From Armatimonadota bacterium (GTDB lineage Bacteria > Sysuimicrobiota > Sysuimicrobiia > Sysuimicrobiales > Kaftiobacteriaceae), in the NCBI GenBank assembly GCA_016193565.1, contig JACPRY010000011.1:1-35708 (forward strand): DNA of 35,708 bases, written 5' to 3'. The translations under genes were made by a program, and so were the position numbers. The notes beneath the pieces are model-generated. The model saw only the letters and a list, made by a program, of their open reading frames with translations. It had not been told where the DNA came from and did not search any database. Below are positions 15,253 through 22,270 of this stretch, one piece after another; within the stretch, counting starts at the first letter, position 1, and every line of letters begins with the position of its first letter.

Positions 15253-15266
15253 GTGACGTACGTCAC
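15253..15266. promoter_or_regulatory. Crp-type binding site
   Basis: GTGACGTACGTCAC is a perfect 14-bp palindrome and matches GTGA-N6-TCAC. Its centre (15259.5) is about 60 bp upstream of the predicted lepB transcription start, the class I Crp activation position (-61.5). The Crp-type protein encoded 300 bp away keeps the three GTGA-reading residues. Confidence 0.6.
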
Positions 15267-15281
15267 ATGGGCCGGGTTGGG

Positions 15282-15311
15282 TTGACGTTGTTACAAAGGA
15301 ATGTCTATCAT
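15282..15311 (+). promoter_or_regulatory. lepB promoter
   Basis: TTGACG - 18 bp - TATCAT. The -10 lies downstream of the ATG at 15301 that opens the track ORF, so a transcript from here (start about 15318) would begin just before the second ATG at 15322. Confidence 0.65.
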
Positions 15312-15321
15312 AGACACGCCC

Positions 15322-15852
15322 ATGACCGACTGGCAGAAACTCGGCAGGAGCGCCTGGGAGTTCCTCAAGACCCTGATCGTCGCCTTTGTCCTGGCGCAGT
15401 TGATCATGGTATCGGTGGCGCAGGCGTTCCAGGTGGAGCAGTACTCCATGGAGCCCACGCTGCTGCCACGAGACCGCGTCCTGGTGGACAAGGTCACGTA
15501 TCGCTTCCGGCAGCCGCACCGCGGCGATATCGTGGTGTTGAAGTACCCGCTGAACGAGCAAAGGAACTACATCAAGCGGATCGTTGCGCTTCCGGGAGAC
15601 CGCGTGCAGGTGAAAGAAGGGAAGCTCTACATCAACGGCAGGCGGTCGCAGGAGTCGTACCTGAATGGCTCACCCCAGGGGAACTACGGGCCGGTCACAG
15701 TCCCGAGGGGTTCTGTGTTCGTGATGGGCGACAACAGGAACAACAGTGAGGACAGCCGCGCCTTCGGCGCGCTGAAGAAGGACCTGCTCGTTGGACAAGC
15801 CCTCTTGATCTACTGGCCGCCGATCCGGCTCCGCCTACTCGTCACTCGATAG
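15322..15852 (+). CDS. lepB: Signal peptidase I
   Basis: 176 residues from ATG 15322; the track uses ATG 15301 (183 aa), but the promoter overlaps that codon. One transmembrane helix (about residues 13-36), then the extracytoplasmic serine-lysine protease: SMEPTL with nucleophile Ser42, RGDIVVLKYP, general-base Lys85 in YIKRIVALPGD, and GDNRNNSEDSRAFG. All boxes B-E are present. It removes signal peptides from Sec- and Tat-exported proteins at the outer face of the cytoplasmic membrane; secreted proteins at 1 and 1222 would be substrates. The single N-terminal anchor and short length are the Gram-positive type. Monocistronic, followed 5 bp later by a palindromic repeat. Confidence 0.95.
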   Translation: MTDWQKLGRSAWEFLKTLIVAFVLAQLIMVSVAQAFQVEQYSMEPTLLPRDRVLVDKVTYRFRQPHRGDIVVLKYPLNEQRNYIKRIVALPGDRVQVKEGKLYINGRRSQESYLNGSPQGNYGPVTVPRGSVFVMGDNRNNSEDSRAFGALKKDLLVGQALLIYWPPIRLRLLVTR

Positions 15853-15857
15853 CCAGT

Positions 15858-15966
15858 GCCCTTCGACTCGCTGCGCTCGCTCAGGGCATTCGACTCACAA
15901 GTTGTGCCAAAGGGAATAGGTCGAAGACCATGAGCGAGCCCGCTGAAGGCGGGCGAGTCGAATGGG
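15858..15966 (+). repeat. Dispersed palindromic repeat, copy 2
   Basis: GCCCTTCGACTCGCTGCGCTCGCTCAGGGCATTCGACTC... to ...GGGCGAGTCGAATG. It is the same family as 8801-8892, in opposite orientation, with about 17 extra internal bases. It begins 5 bp after the lepB stop and its last bases touch the 3' end of the SRP RNA. The hairpins could end transcription from both sides. Confidence 0.8.
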
Positions 15967-16236
15967 CCGTGCACCCATCGTCGGCGGTCATCCTCCAGGC
16001 GGTGTCGACGCCGCCGGCTCAGACCAGGTGTCCCTGCGGCACACGAGAGCACTGACGTACCGTTGCTTCCTTCCGGACCTGGCGGGTTTGGTCAGATCTC
16101 GTTGCGCAGGACCCGGCCGTCGTCGCCCACGCACGCCGGCCTGACCCTGAAAGATGGCGTCTCGGACGGGAATTCCGTCCCGCTATAGCGGATTGCGGGT
16201 ACAGGGAACCGCTAGCTCCCCACCTAGCACGACCCA
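15963..16236 (-). ncRNA. ffs: Large bacterial SRP RNA (Alu-domain type, scRNA-like)
   Basis: The minus strand has the invariant S-domain tetraloop/asymmetric-loop sequence AGGTCCGGAAGGAAGCA, flanked by CTGCGCAACGAGA pairing with TCTCGTGTGCCGCAG. About 150 nt upstream is the Alu-domain block GTGCTAGGTGGGGAGCTAGCGGTTCCCTGTACCCGCAATCCGCTATAGCGGG, close to the B. subtilis scRNA. The ends TGGGTCGTGC (5') and GCACGGCCCA (3') pair perfectly over 10 bp and close the 274-nt molecule. It is the RNA scaffold of the signal recognition particle with Ffh, which targets membrane and secreted proteins. The Alu domain is known from Firmicutes and some deep lineages and argues against a proteobacterial host. 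Confidence 0.93.
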
Positions 16237-16240
16237 CTTC

Positions 16241-16246
16241 ATTCTA
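16241..16246 (-). promoter_or_regulatory. -10 element of the SRP RNA
   Basis: TAGAAT on the minus strand, ending 4 nt before the predicted RNA 5' end; identical to the -10 of tRNA-Arg(CCT). No clear -35. Confidence 0.45.
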
Positions 16247-16283
16247 CTACGGACGCTCGGGGCTCCGAGTGCTGCGCGCGGGG

Positions 16284-17297
16284 TCAGATGTTCCAGTGGT
16301 ATAGGGTGGTCAGAACGGCAACAACATTGTTGACCCCATGGATCACGATGGCCGGAACGAGGGACTGCGTGCGCTCAACGGTATAGGCCAGTACTACCCC
16401 AAGGACGAAGATCGGCAGGAAGTGGACGAGTTCGAGGTGCACCGCTCCGAAGAACACCGCTGACGCCAGGGCGGCGGTGAGCGCACCCCAGCGCGCGCGC
16501 AGACCCCGGAAGACGAGCCCGCGGAAGAAGATCTCTTCGGCGACCGGCACCACCACGCACAACAGGACAAGAATCCATAGCAGTTCGGCCGGCGTCACTC
16601 CGGAGATCAGGACCTCCGTCACTGGGTTCCTCATGTGCTCCGCTTCCGCCATCCGCTGCGCTTCCGCGCGGCCCACGACGGCACCGACGAGGGCGATCGC
16701 GCCTGCCTCAACCTGGGTGCTGATGAACACCATCGCGCCCCCGAGCAGCACGCCGGCCCCAGCCCTCGCGGCGGCACGGTCGCTGCGCACTCCCAGGAGT
16801 TGTGCCGGCTGATGGTAGCGCCGCCTGACGACATACAACGACAGCACTGCCAGCAACACGCTTTGCAGCACGGCGTACGAAGAGAACTCCGCGAACTCCG
16901 GAGTGCCGCCGACGCCAACCGATCCGGCAATCAGCGGCAGCGTGAGGCCGAAAACGATCGAGATGCCGATGATTTCTCCCAGTCCCCACATTGACGGCGG
17001 GGAGTCAAATGGAATGGGCCGCTCGCAGTGCCGGCACACGGCCCGGTGGCTCAACGTCGCCCGACCGCACGACGGACAGCGCATCACGCCTCCGGGCGGC
17101 CGTGAAACCACCAGGTAGAAGGGCAGCACCAGGAACGGTAGCACCAGCGTGCCGACCGCCCACATCCACGCCTCGCTCGAGCGGCGCCCAAGACGCGCAC
17201 GGCTGTCGCGAAAAACCCACACTCCGCTCGCGACGACGAACAATCCTGCAACGCCGATGAAAAAGATCTGGGGGCCGTTCTCAGCGGAGAACATCAC
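16284..17297 (-). CDS. CPBP-family intramembrane metalloprotease with zinc ribbon
   Basis: 337 residues (a GTG at 17297 followed directly by ATG; either could start). Two N-terminal membrane helices, a zinc ribbon CPSC..CRHC (about residues 74-96), then six or so helices. The last third holds the CPBP (Abi/Rce1) motifs: EEIFFRGLVFRGL, GAVHLELVHFLP and IHGVNNVV, which together supply the Glu/His residues of the membrane-embedded active site. Family members act on prenylated proteins or bacteriocins, but most bacterial ones have unknown substrates. It is divergent from dnaX. Confidence 0.9.
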   Translation of the reverse strand: MMFSAENGPQIFFIGVAGLFVVASGVWVFRDSRARLGRRSSEAWMWAVGTLVLPFLVLPFYLVVSRPPGGVMRCPSCGRATLSHRAVCRHCERPIPFDSPPSMWGLGEIIGISIVFGLTLPLIAGSVGVGGTPEFAEFSSYAVLQSVLLAVLSLYVVRRRYHQPAQLLGVRSDRAAARAGAGVLLGGAMVFISTQVEAGAIALVGAVVGRAEAQRMAEAEHMRNPVTEVLISGVTPAELLWILVLLCVVVPVAEEIFFRGLVFRGLRARWGALTAALASAVFFGAVHLELVHFLPIFVLGVVLAYTVERTQSLVPAIVIHGVNNVVAVLTTLYHWNI

Positions 17298-17410
17298 CCT
17301 GGGCTTCGGCAGCTTGCAAGCACGCTCCTCGCCTTACCGAACACGTGGCAAGGATAGCGTTTGCGTTCGGCGAAATCAGATCTCGCGAGTGTGATCCCAC
17401 GGAGGCATCG

Positions 17411-19042
17411 ATGTCCCACGTGTCGTTCTACCGGAAGTGGCGCCCAAAGACATTCGACGAAGTGATCGGCCAGGAACGGGTCACTCGGACTCTCCAGAAC
17501 GCCATCCGAGCCAACCGCGTCGTTCATGCCTACCTGTTCGCCGGCCACCGTGGAACGGGGAAGACCACCACCGCGCGCATCCTCGCGAAAGCGCTGAACT
17601 GCGCGCAGGGCCCCACGCCGACCCCGGACAATACGTGCCCTAACTGCGAGGCCATCACCGCAGGCTATTCCGTTGATGTGATTGAAATCGACGCGGCGAG
17701 CAACCGCGGGATCGAGGAGATCCGGGAACTCCGCGACCGAATCCGGCTGGCGCCGACCGAAGGCCGCTACAAGGTCTACATCATTGACGAAGCGCACATG
17801 CTCACCACGGAAGCGGCCAATGCGCTCCTGAAGACGCTTGAAGAGCCTCCCGAGCATGCGGTGCTGATCCTCGTCACCACCGAACCGCACCGGCTTCCGC
17901 CGACGATTCTCTCGCGCTGCCAGCGCTTCGATTTCCGGCGCGTCTCTCAGAAGGAGTTGATTGCCCGGCTCCGCCGCATCGCGACCACCGAAGGTTTCTC
18001 CATCGACGACAGGGCGCTCGCGATCATTACGGCCAGCGCCGACGGATCCGTGCGCGATGCGGAATCCGTCCTCGATCAACTCGCGGCCTTCGCTGAGGGT
18101 CCGATCACAGCGCAGGATGTCCTCACCGTCCTGGGCATCCTCGAGGAGGAGACTGCGCTCAGATTCGCCGATGCGATCATCGCACGGGGCGTGATCGACT
18201 GTCTGAGTCTGGTGAATCAGGTCGTGAGTGAAGGGAAAGACGTCAGGCAGGTCATCCGGACAATCCTCGACCACTTCCGCGATCTCCTGGTCGCGAAAAC
18301 GGGGGACCGCTCCGAGGAGTTGCTCGATACCACCGAGGCACGCCTGAAGGCGCTACAGGCTCAGGCGGCCCGGGCTCCGCTCGAGGACATCCTGAGAGCG
18401 CTCAACATGCTGGTTGCGACAGAGGCCGAGGCGCGCTGGAGCCCTCAGCCGAGACTGCTGCTGGAAATCGCGCTCATCCGGTTGTGCCGCCCGGAGATGG
18501 ATCCGACGCTTGAGGGGCTGCGCGCTCGGCTGCAGGCGCTCGAGCAGCGGCTCGGGAGCGAACCGGTCACAGATCAGCCGCAGCTCTCTCCCAGGACGCC
18601 GACACGAGATGAGCCCAAGGCCGAGGCGGCCACTACTCCGATGGTCGCCGTGGTCGAAGATGATCCCCCGTCGTTATCAATCGCGATCGACGAGGTCCGG
18701 CGTTCCTGGGCCCGGGTGCTGGCAGAAGTGAAACGCACCAAGATGTTCTGCCATGCGCTGTTGATTGAAGGCACGCCGCTCGAACTGAACGGCTCCACGC
18801 TCGTCGTCGGGCTGCGGACGGGCTTCAACTTTCACGTCGAGAACCTGCATAAGCCGGAAAACCGGACGGTGGTGGAAGGGGCGCTCAAACGCGTGTTCCA
18901 GCAGCCTCTCCGGCTTCAGTGCACCATCCACAACGGAGAATCGAAGCCCGCCCCTGCGCCTGTTGCCCTCGAAGATCCCGTGGTGAACGCCGCGGTCCAG
19001 CTGTTCGGCGCCCAGGTCGTTGAAGTGAGAAAAGCCAAATGA
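17411..19042 (+). CDS. dnaX: DNA polymerase III subunit gamma/tau
   Basis: 543 residues; ATG 17411 is preceded by GGAGG at 5 nt, so the 22-codon extension in the track is dropped. SFYRKWRPKTFDEVIGQ opens the AAA+ clamp-loader domain; P-loop GHRGTGKT (about 45-52), Walker B YIIDEAHML, sensor 1 LVTTEPHRLPPTILSRCQRF (arginine finger SRC) are intact. Domain III follows, then a Pro-rich linker (about 390-430) and a tau-like C-terminal domain. The zinc module is atypical: of the usual C64, C73, C76 and C79, position 73 is Asp (PDNTCPNC). The protein loads the sliding clamp and organises the replisome. It heads the conserved dnaX-ybaB-recR order. Confidence 0.96.
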   Translation: MSHVSFYRKWRPKTFDEVIGQERVTRTLQNAIRANRVVHAYLFAGHRGTGKTTTARILAKALNCAQGPTPTPDNTCPNCEAITAGYSVDVIEIDAASNRGIEEIRELRDRIRLAPTEGRYKVYIIDEAHMLTTEAANALLKTLEEPPEHAVLILVTTEPHRLPPTILSRCQRFDFRRVSQKELIARLRRIATTEGFSIDDRALAIITASADGSVRDAESVLDQLAAFAEGPITAQDVLTVLGILEEETALRFADAIIARGVIDCLSLVNQVVSEGKDVRQVIRTILDHFRDLLVAKTGDRSEELLDTTEARLKALQAQAARAPLEDILRALNMLVATEAEARWSPQPRLLLEIALIRLCRPEMDPTLEGLRARLQALEQRLGSEPVTDQPQLSPRTPTRDEPKAEAATTPMVAVVEDDPPSLSIAIDEVRRSWARVLAEVKRTKMFCHALLIEGTPLELNGSTLVVGLRTGFNFHVENLHKPENRTVVEGALKRVFQQPLRLQCTIHNGESKPAPAPVALEDPVVNAAVQLFGAQVVEVRKAK

Positions 19043-19043
19043 G

Positions 19044-19123
19044 GTTCGTCGTTTGTCGTTGGTCGTTGGTCGTTGTCAATTGCACTGCAGTAACGACATA
19101 CGACAAACGACCAACGACAAACG
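19044..19123. repeat. Heptad-word inverted repeat A (word GTCGTTG)
   Basis: Left arm: about four 7-bp words GTCGTTT/GTCGTTG/GTCGTTG/GTCGTTG; loop about 14 bp; right arm the complementary words in reverse. It fills the gap between dnaX and ybaB and would form a long hairpin in RNA. No gene. Confidence 0.85.
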
Positions 19124-19141
19124 CAGGCTGAGGGATTGAAG

Positions 19142-19456
19142 ATGCGCGATCTCGGCAAGATGATGAAGCAGGTCCAGAAGCTGCAGCAGGACGTTGCCCG
19201 CTTGCAGGAAGAGTTGAAAGACGAACGCGTCGAGGCCACCGCGGGCGGCGGTGTCGTGAGAGCCGTCGCGAACGGTCACGGGGAGATGCAGGAGATCATG
19301 ATCGATCCCTCGGTCGTCGATCCCGGCGATGTCGGGATGCTTCAAGACCTCATCCTCGCTGCCGTCAACGAAGTCCAACGCCTGGCCAAGCAGACAGAGG
19401 AAGGGCGGATGAAAGCGCTCACAGGCGGGTTGGGGTTGCCACCTGGCCTCGTGTAA
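19142..19456 (+). CDS. ybaB: YbaB/EbfC-family nucleoid-associated protein
   Basis: 104 residues from ATG 19142 (GAGGG upstream; the TTG two codons earlier in the track is not needed). MRDLGKMMKQVQKLQQDVARLQEEL is the N-terminal helix, then ATAGGGVVRAVANGHGEMQEIMIDPSVVDPGDVGMLQDLILAAVNEV is the family core, and a Gly-rich tail follows. A dimeric DNA-binding protein, usually between dnaX and recR as here. The gap on each side is filled by a heptad-word inverted repeat. Confidence 0.95.
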   Translation: MRDLGKMMKQVQKLQQDVARLQEELKDERVEATAGGGVVRAVANGHGEMQEIMIDPSVVDPGDVGMLQDLILAAVNEVQRLAKQTEEGRMKALTGGLGLPPGLV

Positions 19457-19545
19457 CTAACGAAAGTCGAAGGTCGAAAGTCGAAAAAGACAACTCATCT
19501 TCTGTTCCGACCTTCGACGTACGACCTTCGACCTACGGTAGTTAG
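19457..19545. repeat. Heptad-word inverted repeat B (word GTCGAAG)
   Basis: Left arm CTAACG-AAAGTCGA-AGGTCGA-AAGTCGAA, loop about 18 bp, right arm TTCCGACCTTCGACGTACGACCTTCGACCTACGGTAGTTAG; the outer ends CTAAC/GTTAG also pair. It starts at the first base after the ybaB stop and ends 5 bp before the recR ATG. Confidence 0.85.
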
Positions 19546-19550
19546 CGTTT

Positions 19551-20144
19551 ATGTACGCCGAACCTCTCGCGCGACTGATCGAGGAATTGTCGAAGATGCC
19601 CACCGTGGGTCCGAAAACGGCCCAGCGGCTGGCATTCTACATCCTCCGCATGCCAAAGGAAGACGCGGAGCGGCTCAGCCAGGCGATCCTCGACGCGAAG
19701 GCCCGGATCCACTACTGCAGCATCTGCTTTCACATCACCGACGTCGACCCTTGCGCTACCTGCACTCACCCCACCCGCAACCGTTCGATGATCTGTGTGG
19801 TTGAGGATCCTCGTGACGTGCTGGCCATGGAACGCACCCGTGAGTACCGGGGGCTCTACCATGTCCTCCACGGTGCGATATCCCCGCTCGACGGTGTCGG
19901 CCCGGATGACCTCAAGATCAAGGAACTGCTCGACCGAGTGAAGACCGGTGAGGTCCAGGAAGTGATCGTCGCCACCAACCCACGGGTCGAAGGCGAAGCG
20001 ACGGCGATCTACCTCGCCAAGATCATCAAGCCCCTCGGCGTGAAAGTCACCCGGATCGCGCACGGGGTCCCGGTCGGGGGCGATCTGGAGTACGCGGATG
20101 AGGTGACGCTGGCAAAGGCGCTGGAGGGGCGGAGGGAGATGTGA
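19551..20144 (+). CDS. recR: Recombination mediator RecR
   Basis: 197 residues, standard length. HhH at the N-terminus ([20 protein letters not shown]), C4 zinc finger with C56, C59, C68 and C71 ([16 protein letters not shown]), then a Toprim domain beginning [16 protein letters not shown] and ending [45 protein letters not shown]. It works with RecO (and RecF) to load RecA on gapped DNA. ATG 19551 is immediately after repeat B with no obvious Shine-Dalgarno, so translation may depend on the hairpin or on coupling. Confidence 0.97.
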   Translation: MYAEPLARLIEELSKMPTVGPKTAQRLAFYILRMPKEDAERLSQAILDAKARIHYCSICFHITDVDPCATCTHPTRNRSMICVVEDPRDVLAMERTREYRGLYHVLHGAISPLDGVGPDDLKIKELLDRVKTGEVQEVIVATNPRVEGEATAIYLAKIIKPLGVKVTRIAHGVPVGGDLEYADEVTLAKALEGRREM

Positions 20145-20151
20145 ATGGGCA

Positions 20152-20160
20152 TGGTATACT
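20152..20160 (+). promoter_or_regulatory. Extended -10 before ykuK
   Basis: TGGTATACT, an extended -10, ends 11 nt before the ykuK ATG. If used, the 5' leader would be about 5 nt. AGGA in between could instead be a ribosome site on a longer transcript. Confidence 0.4.
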
Positions 20161-20171
20161 AGGAAACTGCG

Positions 20172-20642
20172 ATGGAGTTCGTCAGTCCGACTGTAGGGAA
20201 ATTAAGCTTCCGGCAGATGTTCGAGCAGCTGGTCGGCTATATGAGCGCGGTCCCCGATCAGCAGTACCACGTCATTATCGGGACAGACTCGCTGCTGAGC
20301 GACAAAACGACCTTCGTCACCGCTATCATCGTCCACCGCGTGGGGCACGGCGGCCGGTACTTCTACCGCAAGCAGTTGAACCGCAAGATGGAAAGCCTCC
20401 GCCAGAGGATCCTGTTTGAGACCGCGTTGAGCCTGGATATCGCCGGACAGTTGAGCGCCGAGCTCTCCCGCAACGGGCACTCGGAGCTGCCGGTGGAGAT
20501 TCACCTGGACGTCGGCCCGAACGGGGATACGAAGCGGATCATCCGCGAGGTCGTCGGCATGGTGACCGGCTCAGGCTATACGGCCGTCACGAAACCCGAC
20601 GCCTACGGGGCCTCGAAGGTCGCGGATAAACACTCTAAATAA
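20172..20642 (+). CDS. ykuK: YkuK-type ribonuclease H-like protein (DUF458)
   Basis: 156 residues. VIIGTDSLLSDKTTFVTAIIVHRVGHGGRYFYRK is the first beta-hairpin of the family, with the acidic Asp of the RNase H-like fold; EIHLDVGPNGDTKRIIREVVGMVTGSGYTAVTKPDAYGASKVADKHSK is the second half, with a further Asp and a conserved C-terminal A-x-x-AD-K-x-S/T-K. Known mainly from spore-forming Firmicutes and relatives; cellular role unknown. It follows recR after 27 bp and converges with the MFS/spermidine synthase gene across repeat C. Confidence 0.85.
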   Translation: MEFVSPTVGKLSFRQMFEQLVGYMSAVPDQQYHVIIGTDSLLSDKTTFVTAIIVHRVGHGGRYFYRKQLNRKMESLRQRILFETALSLDIAGQLSAELSRNGHSELPVEIHLDVGPNGDTKRIIREVVGMVTGSGYTAVTKPDAYGASKVADKHSK

Positions 20643-20720
20643 CGGGAACAGGAACGGGGAACAGGGAACGGTAACTACAAATCATTGACCGTTCCCCGTT
20701 TCCCGGTTGCCGGTTCCCGG
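20643..20720. repeat. Heptad-word inverted repeat C (word GGGAACG)
   Basis: CGGGAACAGGAACGGGGAACAGGGAACGG, a loop of about 17 bp, then ACCGTTCCCCGTTTCCCGGTTGCCGGTTCCCGG. It fills the whole gap between two convergent genes and could serve as a two-way terminator, although there is no U-tract. Confidence 0.85.
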
Positions 20721-20723
20721 CAG

Positions 20724-22253
20724 TTAGCGGCGCTCGGGTTCCCATCCCCACACCGGTAGGATGTCCGTGAACGAGTGGTCGTCTGTCATCACGGGCACAT
20801 CCGCCGTTGAGATCGGTTTATCGTAGTAATCGCCCAGGTAGTCGGCCTTCAGCGCGGGGGGAACCCTTTTCTCCTTCCGCAGCCGCCCGAGCGTACCCGT
20901 CAGATCTCGCTTCGTGATCCCCGGCTTCCCCGCTGCGAACAGGATGATGGTGCGGACGTCCTCCTCGTCTCGTTCGTATTGGAAGGTCACGGGAAACAGG
21001 TACAGGCCCGAGAACTCCTCGGCATACGTCTTGTAGATGGCCTTGAAGAGCTTGCTGTTTGCTCCCCCGAGAAACCCCACAATGTTAGCCGCAACGATCC
21101 CGCCCGGCCTCAACTTCGTCTTCACCTGCTGGAAGAACTCACGAGTGACGAGGTGGAACGGAACGCCCTCCGCGTGATAGGCATCCATGACGATCAGGTC
21201 GTAGGCCTCGCCGGTTCTCTTGATGTACTGCCGCCCGTCCTGGACGAAGATGCGGTGCCGCGGATCGTCGCGGAGCGAGAAGTACCGCTTCGCGACGTCG
21301 ACGACCACGGGATCCAGCTCAACAGAATCGATCTGGACGCCGGGGAAGTCGCTGATGAGCCGCTTGGGCACAGACCCGGACCCCAACCCGACCACCAACA
21401 CCTTCTTGATGCCGGGGTGGAAGAGCCACGCCAGGAGGAAGTAGTCGGGATACCGGAGCGGGCTCTCCAGCGGATTGCTGATGAACATCCCGCCCTGACG
21501 CGAGCGATCAAAGTGCAGCCACCGGTAGCACCGGTCCTCCGCCACCTTGATTCGGTGGTACACGGTATCCTTCTCGAAGACGATGCGAGTTTCACCGCAC
21601 GAGATCTGAGCCGGCACCGGGCCCGAAAGGAAGATCAGCGCCAGGGCAGCCGTGGCGACCGGCCGCAGCACACGGGCACGCGCGGCCTTGACGGCAAGGA
21701 GACCCGCAAACACGAGCAGCGATGCCCCCAGCGTATAGAGGATCGCCCGCACACCCATCGCCGGTATGAGAACGAACGCCGTGAGCAGCGTGCCGACGAT
21801 GCTGCCTGCTGTGGAAATCGCGTACAGGATCCCCGCCGTGTGGCCGACTGTGGCCAGATCCGTCGCTGCGAGCTTGATCGCAAACGGCGACGTCGCCCCC
21901 ATCAAGATGGAGGGCAGGACGAAGAGCACGATGGACGCGAGCAGCGGGCTCATCCGCGGGCCGAAGTCCCAGTTTGAAAACGCTTCCAGTACCGGCCGCG
22001 AGATCACCGGCAGCAGCAGGATGAGCACCCCGGCCACGCTCAGCGTGGCGGCCAGCATGCCGGGCTTCGGCCAGCGGTCGGCCGTCATACCGCCCAGATA
22101 GTAGCCGAGGCTCAGAGCGGCCAGGAAGATGCTGATCAGGCTGCCCCACACGTACACCGAACTGCCGAAGTACGGGGCAAGGATGCGGCTGCCGACGATC
22201 TCCAACCCCATCAACACTGCACCCGATCCAAAGACCACCAACCGAAGAACCAC
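20724..22253 (-). CDS. Fused membrane (MFS-like) / spermidine synthase-like protein
   Basis: 509 residues; GTG start with GGGAGG 7 nt upstream. Residues 1-205 are about seven transmembrane helices with MGLEIVGSRILAPYFGSSVYVWGSLI, the signature of this fused family. The rest is a spermidine-synthase-type Rossmann domain: VLVVGLGSGSVPKRL (motif I), VELDPVVVDVAKRYF, VQDGRQYIKRTGEAYDLIVMDAY, and ADVPVMTDDHSFTDILPV. The aminopropyl-transfer Asp is in the MDAY loop. Polyamine synthesis is therefore possible but most fused members are uncharacterised. Transcribed behind serS (17-bp gap), so archease-serS-this gene is a probable operon. Confidence 0.9.
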   Translation of the reverse strand: MVLRLVVFGSGAVLMGLEIVGSRILAPYFGSSVYVWGSLISIFLAALSLGYYLGGMTADRWPKPGMLAATLSVAGVLILLLPVISRPVLEAFSNWDFGPRMSPLLASIVLFVLPSILMGATSPFAIKLAATDLATVGHTAGILYAISTAGSIVGTLLTAFVLIPAMGVRAILYTLGASLLVFAGLLAVKAARARVLRPVATAALALIFLSGPVPAQISCGETRIVFEKDTVYHRIKVAEDRCYRWLHFDRSRQGGMFISNPLESPLRYPDYFLLAWLFHPGIKKVLVVGLGSGSVPKRLISDFPGVQIDSVELDPVVVDVAKRYFSLRDDPRHRIFVQDGRQYIKRTGEAYDLIVMDAYHAEGVPFHLVTREFFQQVKTKLRPGGIVAANIVGFLGGANSKLFKAIYKTYAEEFSGLYLFPVTFQYERDEEDVRTIILFAAGKPGITKRDLTGTLGRLRKEKRVPPALKADYLGDYYDKPISTADVPVMTDDHSFTDILPVWGWEPERR

Positions 22254-22270
22254 GTGACCCTCCCGAGCCG

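Noticed and set aside
14956-15561. 201-aa minus ORF running opposite lepB
   Set aside because: The upstream two thirds are antisense to lepB and not protein-like; only the last 71 codons with their own Shine-Dalgarno were kept.
16160-16200. Independent terminator hairpin (GGACGGGAATTCCGTCC)
   Set aside because: It is part of the SRP RNA Alu-domain region, not a separate element.
19044-19545. CRISPR array
   Set aside because: Units are 7 bp without spacers and are arranged as inverted arms; no cas genes.
20979-21977. 332-aa plus ORF opposite the MFS/spermidine synthase gene
   Set aside because: Shadow of a clear conserved gene; composition rich in H, R and Q without motifs.
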